A DNA stretch of 64,000 bases, taken from NCBI GenBank assembly GCA_029216955.1, contig JANAVB010010791.1, positions 6,361,338 to 6,425,337 on the forward strand, given 5' to 3'. Both the position numbers and the translations under genes were made by a program. The notes beneath the pieces were generated by a model. That model made no database searches. It was given only the letters and a program-made list of their open reading frames with translations, and was not told where the DNA came from. This DNA is from Iris pallida (Eukaryota > Streptophyta > Magnoliopsida > Asparagales > Iridaceae). Each line of letters begins with the position of its first letter. Positions within the stretch are counted from its first letter, which is position 1. Of this stretch, positions 10,742 through 21,506 are shown in pieces.

Positions 10742-13700
10742 TGTAACGACCATGGTTCGTATTACGTATTTTGGTATACGTGTACGTATTTTTACATATT
10801 TCATGGCATGGTTTATTGTGGTATCTCATTTCTTGGTTCGGCTTGGTTGGCTTGGTTCGGTTTGGCTTGGTTTTCATGAGAACCAACCCCCACCTACCCC
10901 CACTCTTCTTTTATAGCCGCCCACTCTTTCTCTCTCTCGTCATTACTTCTTCTCCATTACTTCTTCTTCTTCACCATTACTCTCTTCACCTACCAGAGAG
11001 AGGGCTTAGGCAAGTGCAGCTTGCTTCATGGTGGAACTTAGTTTTATTGTTCCATTCTTTTCCTTACGAGATTCTAACACACTTTAATACTTAGTATTTT
11101 TAATTTCCATGGTTTAATTTGTGTAGATCTAAGCTTATTGTATTTTTAAATTTCTTGAGTTTTGATCTATTTAACCTTGTTATTATCAAGTTTTGATGGT
11201 TCCATGTTGTGGAGAATTTCATTTTGCCCCATTTTGACCTATGGAAGTCTGGATTCAGACCTTAGATGAAGGATTTATGAAGCTTTGAAGCCATGGATTC
11301 ATGGCTCTTCTTCTCGGTTCAGTGGGGAAGAAGAGCAGTACTTGACCGCATAGATTTTCATGCGGCAAGTTTTCCTTGCCGCATGGCAGACATTGCCGCA
11401 TAGGCCATGGGCTCCTTGCCTCAGCCGCATAAGACTCCATGGTTCCTAGCCGCATGAACTTCTGTCTTCCAGCCGTATGAATTCATTCATCCCCTTGCCT
11501 CATATGTGTGTAGACTTCCGAGCCGCATGGCACTGCTTACTCGCAGCCGCATATAACCCGTCTTCCCGCAGCCGCATAAGGCCTTGGCCTGATTTAGCCG
11601 CATGACCTTATTGATTCGCAGCCGCATACGCTCGCATTACCGTTGCCGCATAAGCCTACAGTCTTCCCAGCCGCATACGCTTGCAGTCTTTTCAGCCGCA
11701 TAAGTCCCAGTCCCCTTGCCGTATAAGACTGCATACTTCTTGCCGCATGCGCCCCGCATCTCCTGAGCCGCATATCCCTGCTCCCCTCCTGGCCGCATGA
11801 AGTCATTTCCTCTAGACGCATAAGCTTACAGTCCTTCCCTGCCGCATATGACTCGTTCTTCTAACCGCATATGCGCGCAACTCCCAGCCGCATAAGCTTA
11901 CTCCCCCACAACCGCATGCACCCCGCCTCTTCAGCCGCATGCGCCTGGGTTCCCTGAGCCGCATGAGACCCGCATCCTTAACCGCATGCGCCCGATTCCT
12001 TTCAGCCGCATGGCATTGCTTCCCCGCTGTCGCATGAGCTTATTCCATAGTCCTTGTCCTCTTTTATTATATTATTATTATTATTATATTTAATGCTACA
12101 TTTATGCTCATATTTCTTGACTCTCTGTGAAGGCTTGTACTATGTAGATTTTGCACATATTTCCTGAATACGACAGTGGCCCGCCGTGGCGCACTCTTGA
12201 CAAGTAAACCTGACATGATATACCCCGATATGCTGTTAAGACAGCTAGCCTGACATGACAAGAATGAATGACTTGGACACCATGGACGACCGTGTTTGTA
12301 CAAATAAACCAGTATTGTCTTGCATAATGTCTAGGATAGGGATCCCCTGAATACCACGGTCAGGGGTACCTACTGAAATTGACTAAGGCTAATACCTAGA
12401 AAATCTAACAGTCATAGAGAGATTTTCCAGCTACAGACAATCCCATTATCTGGGTGCCCCATCATGGGATCTGTAGACTACCGTCAAGTAGGGCACATTT
12501 CTGGCACACTGTCATGTGTTGCAACCACCAAACTACTTAAGGGTACATGCGTTTCTTGGACAATGTACCCACATGAATTCAATCCCCTAATTGCGTCTGG
12601 ATAACCTGGATGGTCTGCTGGGCTTGTGGCTGTTGGGATAATCTTATTGCATTTGCTAGTAACTAGGCCTGTGATAACCCTAGTTAGTTAAAGTATCAAG
12701 CCGTACTCATTGCTTGGCCGTGATTGATTGGATGGAGTTTAGCCCAGCTTAGTCTTGTCCTGATCCTGTACAAGATTGTGACATGACGGGATTATTTGTG
12801 CTTGCCTTAACAATAATGATCAGGGGACCAGTTCTGTTTAGGCGAAGGGTTATAACCCCGGTCCTTGTTTGGTTTAAGGGTTGTAACCTGGCTCCCGGAA
12901 CAGTTCTGTGTCCTCTCTTCGTTTATTGTCTTATTGCACCCCATGTCATGCTCGTCATGTTTTACTTTAATTCAATAGCATGATTATTTATGCTTGCCTT
13001 AACAATAATGATCAGGGGTCAAGTTCTGTTCAGGCGAAGGGTTACAACCCCGGTCCTTGTTTGGTTTAAGGGTTGTAACCTGGCTCCCGGAATAGTTCTG
13101 TGTCCTCTTTTCGTTTGTTGTCTTATTACCTTACCAACAAGTATTGAGACGGGTTTCTATTCAAATGAAGGGTTGCAACCCCGGTCCTTGTTTGGTTTAA
13201 GGGTTACAATCTGGCTACTTGAATGGTTTCCTCGAACTCAATTTATTATTGTTATCTCTGTTATTATCAGTATCTTTATAATTATCTTTAATATTCATTT
13301 ATGATATGCTGGTTTTAGTTCCTAAGTGAAGCCTCCCTTGTGGCACTTGCTCTTTCTGGGGTCTGACCCAGCTGGTTTTGTATAGCCAGATATTTGGAGC
13401 AGCTCCAGAGGATCTACCTACCTTCCAGCCAGATGGTGACCACCAGGCGTAACCAAGGCAACGAGTGGGTTCCCTTTTGTTCTCCCACTCTATTGTAAAA
13501 TTATTCTTTTGAGGCGTTTAGCCGGCGAGCACGTGTTAGCTCGATTGCACCTTTATTTACTGTCTGCCTACGGGCTGTACATGATTGACAAATCCTAGAA
13601 TTGATCATGTATGACTGAAACTCTTGCTAGTCTTGACATTTTGTACGACTAGCTTCATGATCATCCAAATATGTAATATATGGGACGCCTTACTATTGTA

Positions 13701-13910
13701 TATTTGATGTTCTGACATCTTGTAACTGTTATTACTTGCTTGAGATTGAGACAATAGGCTTATTCATGACCATATGAGACTGATAGCTTGTAGTTAAACC
13801 CTCATGTATCTAGACAGTCGTGACCGTATAGCGAGGTGGGTTGCACTTCAATATACATAGCTGGCTATGTATGCCCCCGCTCTCCAGTATTCTGGTTCTG
13901 GGGCGTTACA
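10742..13910 (+). repeat. Element A 3' LTR
   Basis: Second copy of 2574-5760, beginning TGTAACGACCATGG and ending GGGCGTTACA. It carries the GCCGCAT array (about 11345-12035) and the tandem repeats (12781-13235). Differences from the 5' LTR are scattered single bases and small indels. Confidence 0.95.
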
Positions 13911-15904
13911 GATGCAGGATGGAAAAAGTTAGAACTCGGATGTGAAAGAGGTGGTATTTTTAGGAGCCATAAAAGCGCAAAAGATTCTGAAAGCATGAAT
14001 CTGAACGTCGTCAAACGTAGAAGAGGAGGGACGAATAAATGTGGTTGTCCTTTCGCCTTAAAGATTGTATCACTAGGATGTATGACAGATTATACAGTCC
14101 AAGTGAAGAATGGAAGTCACAATCACCCTATTGCCGACACACTCGTGGGTCATGCTTACGCCGGAAGATTGAATAGTGATCAAAAGATGCTAGTTAAAAA
14201 ACTAGCCACTAGCGGAGTTGCTCCTAGACAGATTCACACAGCCTTGCGATAAGAAAACGTCGACACGAAGTCGACACTAAGGACCATCTATAATGCCTTA
14301 GCCGGAGCAAAATCTGATAAAATGATGGGAAGAATGGCGATGCAGCAACTGATAAAGTTGCTTTCCGATAGTCACTATGTCCAGTACAGCAGAAGACACC
14401 CAGATTCGCAGGAAGTTCTTTCAATCTTATGGGCTCATCCTGATTCAATACACTTGGCTAGGTCCTTTGCCAATGTACTGATCCTTGATTGCACGTATAA
14501 GACAAATAAATACAAGATGCCACTTTTTCATGTCGTCGGATTCACCTCAACGGGGGAAAAGTTTCACGGTCGCATTCTGTTTCATGAAGAGTGAGACTAT
14601 TGCGGATTACACCAGGGCGATTATGAGACTCAAATCACTTTACAATGAACAAAAAAGCCCTTCCTTTTTGTTAAGGACAGAGAATATGCACTAATGAGTG
14701 CTGTGGATGCGATATTTCCTACCGCACAAAGAATCTAATGTAGTTGGCATATAAATCGAAATGTTCAATCACAGTATAAGCTAAAGTTCCAAAAGGTGGA
14801 TGGAAAGCTCGATAAGGTCCGGTTTACTGAATTCTACAAGGATTGGGAACTTGTGTGGCAAGCCACTACTATAGACAGTTACGACACGGCATGGTACATG
14901 TTCAAGAAGAAGTGGGGGCCAAGTAATCCGGCATGTATATCTTACATCAATGATACTTAGCTAGCACCACATAAAGAGCAGTTTGTTTTAGCGTTGACCA
15001 ACAAGTTAAAGCATTATGGCACAACCACTACAAACCGGGCCGAGGGAGCGCACTCAAGTTTGAAGAAACGTCTTCGGTCATCGCTTGGTAACTTCGTGTC
15101 TGTTTGGGAAGTGATGGATATGATGATATCGTCTGCCCCCCACGAGATTAAATCATAATTTGAGATGAGTCTCAATATTACAAAACATGATCATAAGAAA
15201 GAACACATGTTGGATGCCTTAACTCACGAAGTGTCCCACAAAGTGCTGGGATTACTAATGGAGGAGATTGAGAGGGCTAAATTCGTTGGTTTTGATCCTG
15301 ATGTTTGTGGCTGTGCATATCGCCATTCTCTCGGCCAACTGTGTTCACATGAAATCAACTTGTATCGACGTGAAGGAAGACCAATCCCGGTAGACGATGT
15401 CGATCAACGGTGGAGACAACTGTCAATTATGCCTCCGGTTGCTCTTGAAGATGACTTCTACTCTCTGCCGCAGGTGAAACTACTCCACGCTAGATGGTGT
15501 GCCTCACTTGGACCAGAAAGACGTTCTATCGAGAACCAAATACATGAACTTGCTAACCCATCATCTACTCGATTGCAAGAGCCATCCGTTGTTTTCGCTT
15601 GTAAGGGAAGACCACAGACAAGACTGACTAGCGCACAAAAGAAGAAGATCCAGTCTACTCAGAGAAATCCATCCTCATTCGAGCATGTTGATTGAATGTT
15701 TCAGAGAGCAGAAGTTAGCTTACCTTCTACTGGGTCGCAGAGGAGTAAGTTGTCCGTTTACCGGAGGAAACAGAAAACAGTCGATGATGTTCCTGCTGAC
15801 GGAGTTGAGAAACACTTACCTTCTGCTCTTGGCGTCTACAATGACGCATTTTCGCTTGAGATACGGCACTATATATGGGTTATTGATGATGTTCCCGCTG
15901 ACGG
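13911..15904 (+). pseudogene. MULE transposase core (DDE + SWIM) between the two insertions
   Basis: Resumes the transposase frame with DAGWKKLELGCERGG. A GCM1/WRKY-like zinc region follows (CGCPFALKI...NGSHNHPI). The MULE DDE domain has its first Asp in LILDCTYKTNKYKMP (codon 14487), second Asp in VKDREYALM (codon 14676) and Glu in NRAEGAHSSLKKRL (codon 15042). A SWIM zinc finger CGCAYRHSLGQLCSH lies at about 15306-15350. The last part reads RHYIWVIDDVPADG, the lead-in to the OTU domain. A one-G insertion near 14560 and a compensating change near 14663 shift a short stretch to another frame. Four in-frame stops replace Gln or Trp codons. Confidence 0.9.
15900..15904. repeat. Target-site duplication of solo LTR D, left copy
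   Basis: GACGG, repeated at 19656-19660. Removing D and one copy restores the DGHC codons of the OTU domain. Confidence 0.93.
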
Positions 15905-16707
15905 TGTAACTCCTCTTCCCGAATTATCAACATTATTCATATATTTTAATTATCTGTTTAAAGGTGTTTTTTTAATTAATTTATGTTATTGTTAATTTAC
16001 TTCAAACTTTGCTATTTATATTAGTGATTATGACTCATTAACTTACTACTCTTATATTTTTCAATTCTTTATATTTTTAATTCAGAGCTTAACTTACTTT
16101 GTAAATCTATTATTGTTTAAAAGCTATCATCAGCAATCTATATTAGATTTACCAATATAGAACTTTGTTTTTCTTGATATTATTTTTCCTTTAAACCTAT
16201 AATCTAACACCTTTTTCTTGTTGTTCTGTCAATCTTTTAGTTTTAAATTTATCACAATTTTATAGTTGACCTTCATTTTATTCTTCTTCACTATTTTCTT
16301 TGGTGTTGGATATCATGTTTCACTAAAAGGTTTATTAGAAACATGTTTAATTCGAATTGTTTTTGCTAAATGAAAATATACTTCCATACCTTATTTTGTA
16401 GTAAATCAATTACTCGTTTGATTTGAAAAATATATGATTTAAACTATGATAGCAATAAATATTTTTAGATAATTTGTATTGAGAACTTAATCTATTTAGA
16501 ATTGATTACTTGATAATATGAAATATGCAGTTAAAGTATTTTTAGAGTATGATAAGATTAAGTTGATTTAAACATTTATTAGATTTAAACAAAATAAAAG
16601 ATTTCGATTGTATTAAATTGAACTAAATAGTTTTTCTTGATTTAGAATAATGGAGAGAGTTATCCAATGGGACATATAGTCCATATCCTTCTAAGAGATT
16701 TGCCTCT

Positions 16708-16714
16708 TATATAA
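16708..16714 (+). promoter_or_regulatory. TATA box of LTR D
   Basis: TATATAA in CTCTTATATAAGGTGGG, at the switch from AT-rich to GC-rich sequence. It is the natural start of the LTR transcript; a CGTGTCC cluster and the NMD3 fragment lie downstream. Confidence 0.6.
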
Positions 16715-17245
16715 GGTGGGTTATTTCTTCCCAACCTAGCCATCTCCTCACGACATCACCGAAACTCCTGCCCTTCCGGATCCCCCGCATCACCGCCACC
16801 ATGGAGACTTCCCCACTCTCGACAAACTCCGACCATCCCAAGTCTTCACTACGGAGCACCACAACCGCCATCATCCCGACACCCCTCCTCGTCTCCAACC
16901 ACCACCACCACCACGACGCAACCAACAGAGCCAGCACAATTCCGTGTCCAAGTGTTTGTGTCCACCACAGAAACCACCGTGTCCGGACCCGTGCGTCCGT
17001 GTCCAACCCATCTTATTCCACGAAGTTACAAATACAAAGCCGACCCGTATCCGACAATCCGGACACGACAATATACAAATCAGAGCAAAGGCGAACCCTA
17101 ACCTCGTCGACTACTTCCGTGCGCTGCCTTCAGATCCGCCTAAGCCCTCATTTCCTCTACCGTCACCGACACAGAGCCATCACCTACCTCCATCCGCTGA
17201 AACCTCATCTCTTCCGACGAACGACCTGACCGCAGCAGCGCCACT

Positions 17246-17556
17246 GACATGTCATCTCCTCTCGAGCGCCATAACCCCACCACCTGTCCCTCCTCTACTG
17301 CCGGAGTGCGTCTCCTACCTCCAGCCCCCCAGACCCACCTCCGTGCCGACCCGGAGTCGAAGCAGCCCCTCTCCTCCAACCGCCTCAAGCTCGTCCACGC
17401 CGACTTCGTTTGGACCGAGCCCCACTCCAAGCGCATCAAGCTCCGCCTCCGCGTCCAGGGCGAGCTCGACCGCAACACCATCGTCGAGCAGACCCACGTC
17501 GCCGAGTTCCAGGTCGTCGACCACCTCTGCGACTCCTGCTCCCGCGCCAAGGCCCA
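17246..17556 (+). pseudogene. NMD3: Captured fragment of the ribosome-export gene NMD3
   Basis: NMD3 is the conserved adaptor that exports the 60S ribosomal subunit from the nucleus. Three short stretches match it in order: RLKLVHADFVWTEPHSKRIK (17381-17440), VEQTHVAEFQVVDHLCDSCS (about 17483-17545), and upstream, in another frame, LPECVSYLQPPRP (about 17295-17333). The last corresponds to the CPEC-YLQPP zinc region. One or more frameshifts separate them, and both ends of the gene are missing. It covers roughly a fifth of the usual protein of about 500 residues and has no own promoter or introns. It sits inside the GC-rich transcribed part of LTR D, so it was probably picked up from a cellular transcript. 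Confidence 0.8.
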
Positions 17557-19655
17557 ACTCGCACGACGAGCAGCCTCGCTTGAGGCCACAACTTGCTGTG
17601 CCTGAGCGCCTCTTCTCCGCGAGAAGACGACGCCGTGCCGAGGTCACTCCGACCAGACGCTCGCTCTGGTGAGCTCCTCTCCTCGTCTCCTCTACTCCTC
17701 TCCTATTTCCTTTTCCCCATTCTTTCTCTCTCCTTCCAAATGAAGCAGAAGACTCTAATAATGTATTGCTGTGGTTAAGCATATGGGAAAATGTGAGTTA
17801 TAGTTAAATCTATTATAAAAATATTTAGTATAAAAGCTCAGTTTTATTCTAAACAGCTCAGTTTTATTCTAAAAGAAATAGTAATGGGTTTGGGGTTTAA
17901 TATAGGCAATTGAGTGAATCAGAACTTGGATTTAGAGTCCTATTTATTAGGCTTAAATTAGACATACTGTTATATGATTAATAGTTTTTTTTGTTTTCTC
18001 TTTTGAAACATTTTTGAGGAATATATATATATCTTTCCAATGATTATTAATTTATTATTATTTGTATTATTATTTTGTTTTCTAATGAAAACCAGCAGTG
18101 GGTTTAATGGACCATGGCAAATGAATAATATATTTTCTTAGCAATTTAGTTTTGACAGATTTTAATATATGTCTTGGCCCTTGGGCTATTAGTTAGATTT
18201 AGAGATTTGTTTTAGAAAATTTATTTGAATTTCATTAAGTTACTATATATGTAAGTTTTATATCAAAATTAAATAAATTAATTATAGACTAAGTTTTCAA
18301 TATTTATAAACAATGTTTTGGGCTAGTTAGAAATAATTTGTTTAATCATTTACCTTATTTAGTTTATTTAAAGTTGTGATTATTATTTAATTAGTTTGAT
18401 TAATTAATACTTTGTTAATATGATACTTAGTGACTTAGTTGGTCATTATTGTATCATTATTACTATTTTCATTAATATTGTTACTTGCTATTACTCTATA
18501 TATTACGACAGCTCTAAAATATACTATTGAATTACTTTATAATAAAGTTTTTGACCTATAACTATATTGGACTAAAATTAGCTTTTGCCGAAATGCTACC
18601 TAGATTTTATGTATTGCTCTAAAAAGTATTTTGCTAGTAAAAATACTTTCTAATATTATATGTATTTTCATGAATGGGTCTCAGAATAACTATCATATAT
18701 TTTTAAAACAAAGTTTATACAAAATTTTTCTAAATGAATGATTTATAGGCATATTTCTCTAAATATATTTTTCCTAATTGAATGATTACCTTTCTCTAAG
18801 TTAAGAAATATCCTTTAAATCATTTGATTATCATAGATCGTAACTAATCGATAATTTCCTATTTTCTTGCAACCCGAACATTACCCTAGGCTAAGTGGAC
18901 TATTCCAAACACAACGGGATTGTCGGTTTCACCAGCAAAGGACCCCGGGCAAGTACACTTTCTGATTGCTTTCGATTCATAGTAGTCTTTTCATTTCATG
19001 CTTATACATATGTCTTGCTGCTTGTTGACACGCTCGTCACACGGAGTAGTCGGGAGGGAAAATATCTTAGTAGACATGTGGACTACCCAGAACTATCCTA
19101 TGATGTCTATTCGTAAATAATAGCAGCTGCACACGACACGTGCGGGGTGCCGGATTTACCTCCTAGTCGTTCACATGTCGAAACGGATATTTCAAATCAC
19201 ATAGATAGTTGTATTTTATTTATTTTTCCTTGTCTTCTCTACCGTTCCATGTCATCAGTATCTTCTAGTTTTCATCTCTCATATGCTATTTTCATGTCTT
19301 GTTAATTCTATTGTGTTTTCGCATTGCCGTCGGTTTGTGTGCTTATTCCATTCCTGACTAGAAACCAACATTTTTCAGGTTTAGCCGCGATCACTCTTAG
19401 CACTGGGAAGGCATGGGTATGCTGAGGTCGACCTAGATAGTGGAGCTAGCTGTCTTTTCTATATTGTGAGAACTTTGTATTTTCTTTAATTTTAAATATT
19501 GTAAATGTTGTAATAAATTTAGAAATATGAATGAGCAATAAAGTTTATTTTGAGCAATTATTTCTTGCGGGCTTGACAGCGTTCTACCGTCGACTCTGCG
19601 GCATAGGCTGGCTTGGACACGTCTCGTATCCGAAAAGCGGGTGCGGGTCATGACA

Positions 19656-20083
19656 GACGGACATTGTGGATTTCATGCTCTTGCCCGACATCTTGGATAT
19701 GTCATAAAGAAGGGTGGAGACAAGTTAGAGCTGAGCTTCATTCAGAGTTACAGTCACATCTTCCATTGTACACCAAGTTACTCGGTATCGAAATGGTTAG
19801 TTCTTTGTTGACGAGCCTTGTTTGCAATGAGACCGTTTATGGAAAAACAAACTACTTATTCGTCCCTTCCGCTGCATACCTGTTTGCTAATAGGTATAGT
19901 ATACCACTAGTACTTCTTTTACCTAATAATAACAATACCTTCTTTCCAATGTGCCATCCGCCGGACAACCACGTTCGAACTACTCTTCCTGCAATTGGTC
20001 GTGTCGGAGAACACTTTGTCATTCCCAGATTTATTGGACATGCTCCTATTCCCCTAATATTTGATAAACATTGTCAAGCGTAA
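19656..20083 (+). pseudogene. OTU-like cysteine protease domain of the MULE transposase gene
   Basis: Restarts the frame with DGHCGFHALARHLGY, the OTU nucleophile motif (Cys codon 19665-19667). The next part, EGWRQVRAELHSEL...YTKLLG, lies in a different frame, so a 1-base shift occurs near 19705. The C-terminal part has NTFFPMCHPP and GEHFVIPRF, where His is the expected catalytic base. OTU proteins cleave ubiquitin-like conjugates; fusion to MULE transposases is common in plants but its function is unknown. The frame ends with TAA after KHCQA and overlaps the 3' end of the opposite gene by 38 bp. Confidence 0.82.
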
Positions 20084-20300
20084 TCGTCATCTCCCCCCAC
20101 CGAAGATGGAAACTATTCGTCTCCGGGTGCCAACATTCGACAAATGCAGAGACTAAGGCGTTGTCGACCGTCTGATAGCTATATTTTACCAAATAATGCA
20201 AGCCGGTAGGGGCAATAAGGGCCTTGACGTCGTTTGCGAGGTCGTCGTACGCCCAAGAGCGACATTTCGTGCCATGATTGATAGGTCTTAGGATACGCAT
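20046..20300 (-). CDS. Plant mobile domain (PMD) exon of the second MULE gene
   Basis: Minus-strand frame with NALVSAFVECWHPETNSFHL and GEMTITLDNVYQILG, the signature of the plant mobile domain (also found in MAIN/MAIL proteins and many transposons). It stops right after this motif (TAA), whereas typical domains continue for over 200 more residues, so it is truncated or ended by sequence overlap with the opposite OTU frame. PMD proteins act in the nucleus; in transposons they are thought to help evade silencing, but that is inference from the family. The exon likely follows an intron at about 20301-20400. Confidence 0.8.
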   Translation of the reverse strand: MRILRPINHGTKCRSWAYDDLANDVKALIAPTGLHYLVKYSYQTVDNALVSAFVECWHPETNSFHLRWGEMTITLDNVYQILGE

Positions 20301-20404
20301 GTGGGCCTATTCCAACATTTAAAGAACAAAGTGTCAACATAATTTACAACTTGATAATGAATACAATACTAGCACTATAGGGCAGAGCGTTGTACTTATA
20401 GGTT

Positions 20405-20820
20405 CATTCCAGATTTTGAATGCAATGTGGTGCTCTATTGACGTTAAGATTGTGCACCCAATTGGACGTGGATCGCCCTCACTCTCGGGAGATGAGGGTT
20501 GAGATGAGGGTGGGGATGATGGTCCAGCTCCTTCATCCCCTTAATCATCCACCGCTGGTACGTACTCCTCATCGGAGCTAGATGAAGAACTAACTAAAAC
20601 CTTTTTCTTCGAGGCCACCCTCTTCACTCTGCCTCGACTCTTTGACCTCGTAGTCTGTTCAGTGTCTATAACTAGAGGTTTATCGGCATAACGCACTAAT
20701 TGGCGTATTTTTTGTTCCGACGCTGTCGGACGCTTTCTCTTGGCACCTTCCTGCACTAATTGGCGTGTTTTTTGTTCCGACGCTGTCGGACGCTTTCTCT
20801 GGGCACCTTCCTTCCCGCAG
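20405..20820 (-). pseudogene. PMD gene, basic N-terminal exon
   Basis: Reading leftwards from an AG acceptor near 20821, the frame has two in-phase copies of EGAKRKRPTASEQKIRQLV, then a basic region (RSKSRGRVKRVASKKK) and SSSSSSDEEYVPAVDD. A TAA (about 20541) interrupts it, probably from CAA. It resumes as GDEGAGPSSPPSSQ and reaches HHIAFKIWNEP. The KRKRP and SRGRVKRVASKKK runs look like nuclear localisation signals. No named domain is visible here. Confidence 0.6.
20693..20812. repeat. 60-bp tandem duplication, two copies, in the PMD gene
   Basis: 20693-20752 and 20753-20812 differ at only two or three positions. The unit is exactly 20 codons and keeps the minus-strand frame. Confidence 0.92.
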
Positions 20821-20880
20821 CTATGATGGCAAGAAGAAGTAATGCAAAATTATAGCAAAAATAATACAAAAACAATAAAG

Positions 20881-21050
20881 TCCCTGCAGTCCTAAGTCAA
20901 TTGAGGACTGCAGGCCTACCCTACAGTCCCCAATTGACAGAACCTTCTTACTATTTTTTCTCAAATAGATGGCTATGACTGCAGGCCAACCCTGCAATCC
21001 TAAGTACATTAAGGACTGCAGGGTAGACTGTAGGCACTACGGTCCTGATT
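20881..21050. repeat. CTGCAGTCC minisatellite in intron 1 of the PMD gene
   Basis: Repeated GACTGCAGG/CCTGCAGTCC units lie between predicted exon 1 (21114-21140) and the basic exon. It matches in motif and position the array at 2203-2350 in the transposase gene. Confidence 0.8.
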
Positions 21051-21113
21051 AACAAGACGTACAAAATTTCAAAATTTGTAGGGAGCGAAAAATAGAAGAA
21101 AACGTAGCCATAC

Positions 21114-21140
21114 CGCTTGAGAATATTTTTTGCGACCCAT
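21114..21140 (-). CDS. PMD gene, putative exon 1 (9 codons)
   Basis: Minus-strand ATG (21140) encodes MGRKKYSQA and is followed by a GT donor (GCG|GTATGG). Joining it to the exon that starts after the AG near 20821 gives MGRKKYSQA followed by AGKEGAQ-like sequence. It lies about 480 bp inside the right terminal repeat, mirroring the transposase gene. Confidence 0.45.
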
Positions 21141-21179
21141 AAAGAATGACGAGAAGATTTTCGAGTATCTCCGAGGAGG

Positions 21180-21500
21180 CTGTCGGCTCGATGGATAGTA
21201 GAGAGCGGAGAGAGGGAGGTAATTTTGAGGTGGAGGGGGGCTGTCGGAGGGAGGGGAACGAACGGGGAAGGGAGCTGTCGAGTTGAGGAGGGGGGAACGA
21301 ACGGGGAAGGGGGACTGTCGGGTTGAGGAGGGGGGGCGAATGGGGAAGGGGGGCTGTCGGAGGGGGGAGGGGATTTCGTGGAGGAGGGGGGAAGGGGGGC
21401 TGTCGGAGGGGGGAGGGGATTTCATGGAGGAGGGGGGAGGGGATTTCGTGGAGGAGGGGGAATGAACAGGCAGGGGGGTTGGGTTTTGTTTTGTTTTTTT
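21180..21500. repeat. G-rich subterminal repeats of the MULE
   Basis: Tandem G-rich units such as GGGGGCTGTCGGAGGGGGGAGG and GGGATTTCGTGGAGGAGGGG, three to four copies. This is the minus-strand leader of the PMD gene. Open frames on both strands here are composition artefacts. Confidence 0.8.
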
Positions 21501-21506
21501 GTAGCC

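Larger units (their letters stand above)
2574..13910 (+). mobile_element. Element A: full-length Ty3/gypsy chromovirus (Del/Tekay-like), degenerate
   Basis: Two direct LTRs (3,187 and 3,169 bp) begin TGTAACGACCATGG and end in GTTACA. They flank a 4,981-bp interior with gag, protease, reverse transcriptase, RNase H, integrase and a C-terminal chromodomain-like region, in the Ty3/gypsy order. The 5-bp duplication GATGC lies on both sides (2569-2573 and 13911-13915), and the interrupted transposase codons rejoin exactly when the element is removed. Long LTRs and the C-terminal KLVRVAWGHH...WERE motif fit the Del/Tekay chromovirus clade. Many stops and one frameshift make it non-autonomous now. 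The LTRs still look highly similar by eye. Confidence 0.95.
15905..19655 (+). mobile_element. Solo LTR D, 3.75 kb
   Basis: Begins TGTAACTCCTC and ends GTGCGGGTCATGACA, with GACGG duplicated on both sides and no second LTR or interior: the footprint of LTR-LTR recombination. The right end resembles the LTR ends of F and E (GTAGGCTGG...GGGTC(A/G)TGACA). Layout: AT-rich U3-like part to 16700, TATATAA at 16708-16714, a GC-rich block at 16730-17700 containing CGTGTCC repeats and an NMD3 fragment, then 1.9 kb of AT-rich sequence without genes. Short frames in the GC-rich block are shadows. Confidence 0.88.
2407..20083 (+). pseudogene. MULE transposase fused to an OTU-like cysteine protease (broken)
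   Basis: The gene continues from exon 1. Exon 2 starts at 2407 with a frame containing ALGWCREVRR, typical of the N-terminus of FAR1/MULE transposases. It is cut at 2573 by element A, resumes in phase at 13911, is cut again at 15904 by solo LTR D, and resumes at 19656. Order of parts: N-terminal zinc/WRKY-GCM1-like region, DDE transposase, SWIM zinc finger, linker, OTU domain. In-frame stops lie at about 14250, 14737, 14958 and 15157. Frameshifts lie near 14560, 14663 and 19705. The transposase part would cut and join the element ends in the nucleus. The OTU part is a deubiquitinase-type fold whose role in MULEs is unknown. Plant databases often carry this fusion under misleading names. Confidence 0.85.

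Noticed and set aside
16944..17782. Long Ser/Pro-rich or Ala-rich frames around the NMD3 fragment, including minus-strand frames
   Set aside because: They are alternative frames of a GC-rich block; only the NMD3-matching segments have family support.
15905..19655. Complete small retrotransposon rather than a solo LTR
   Set aside because: No internal direct terminal repeat, leader motif or pre-LTR motif is present between the TSDs.
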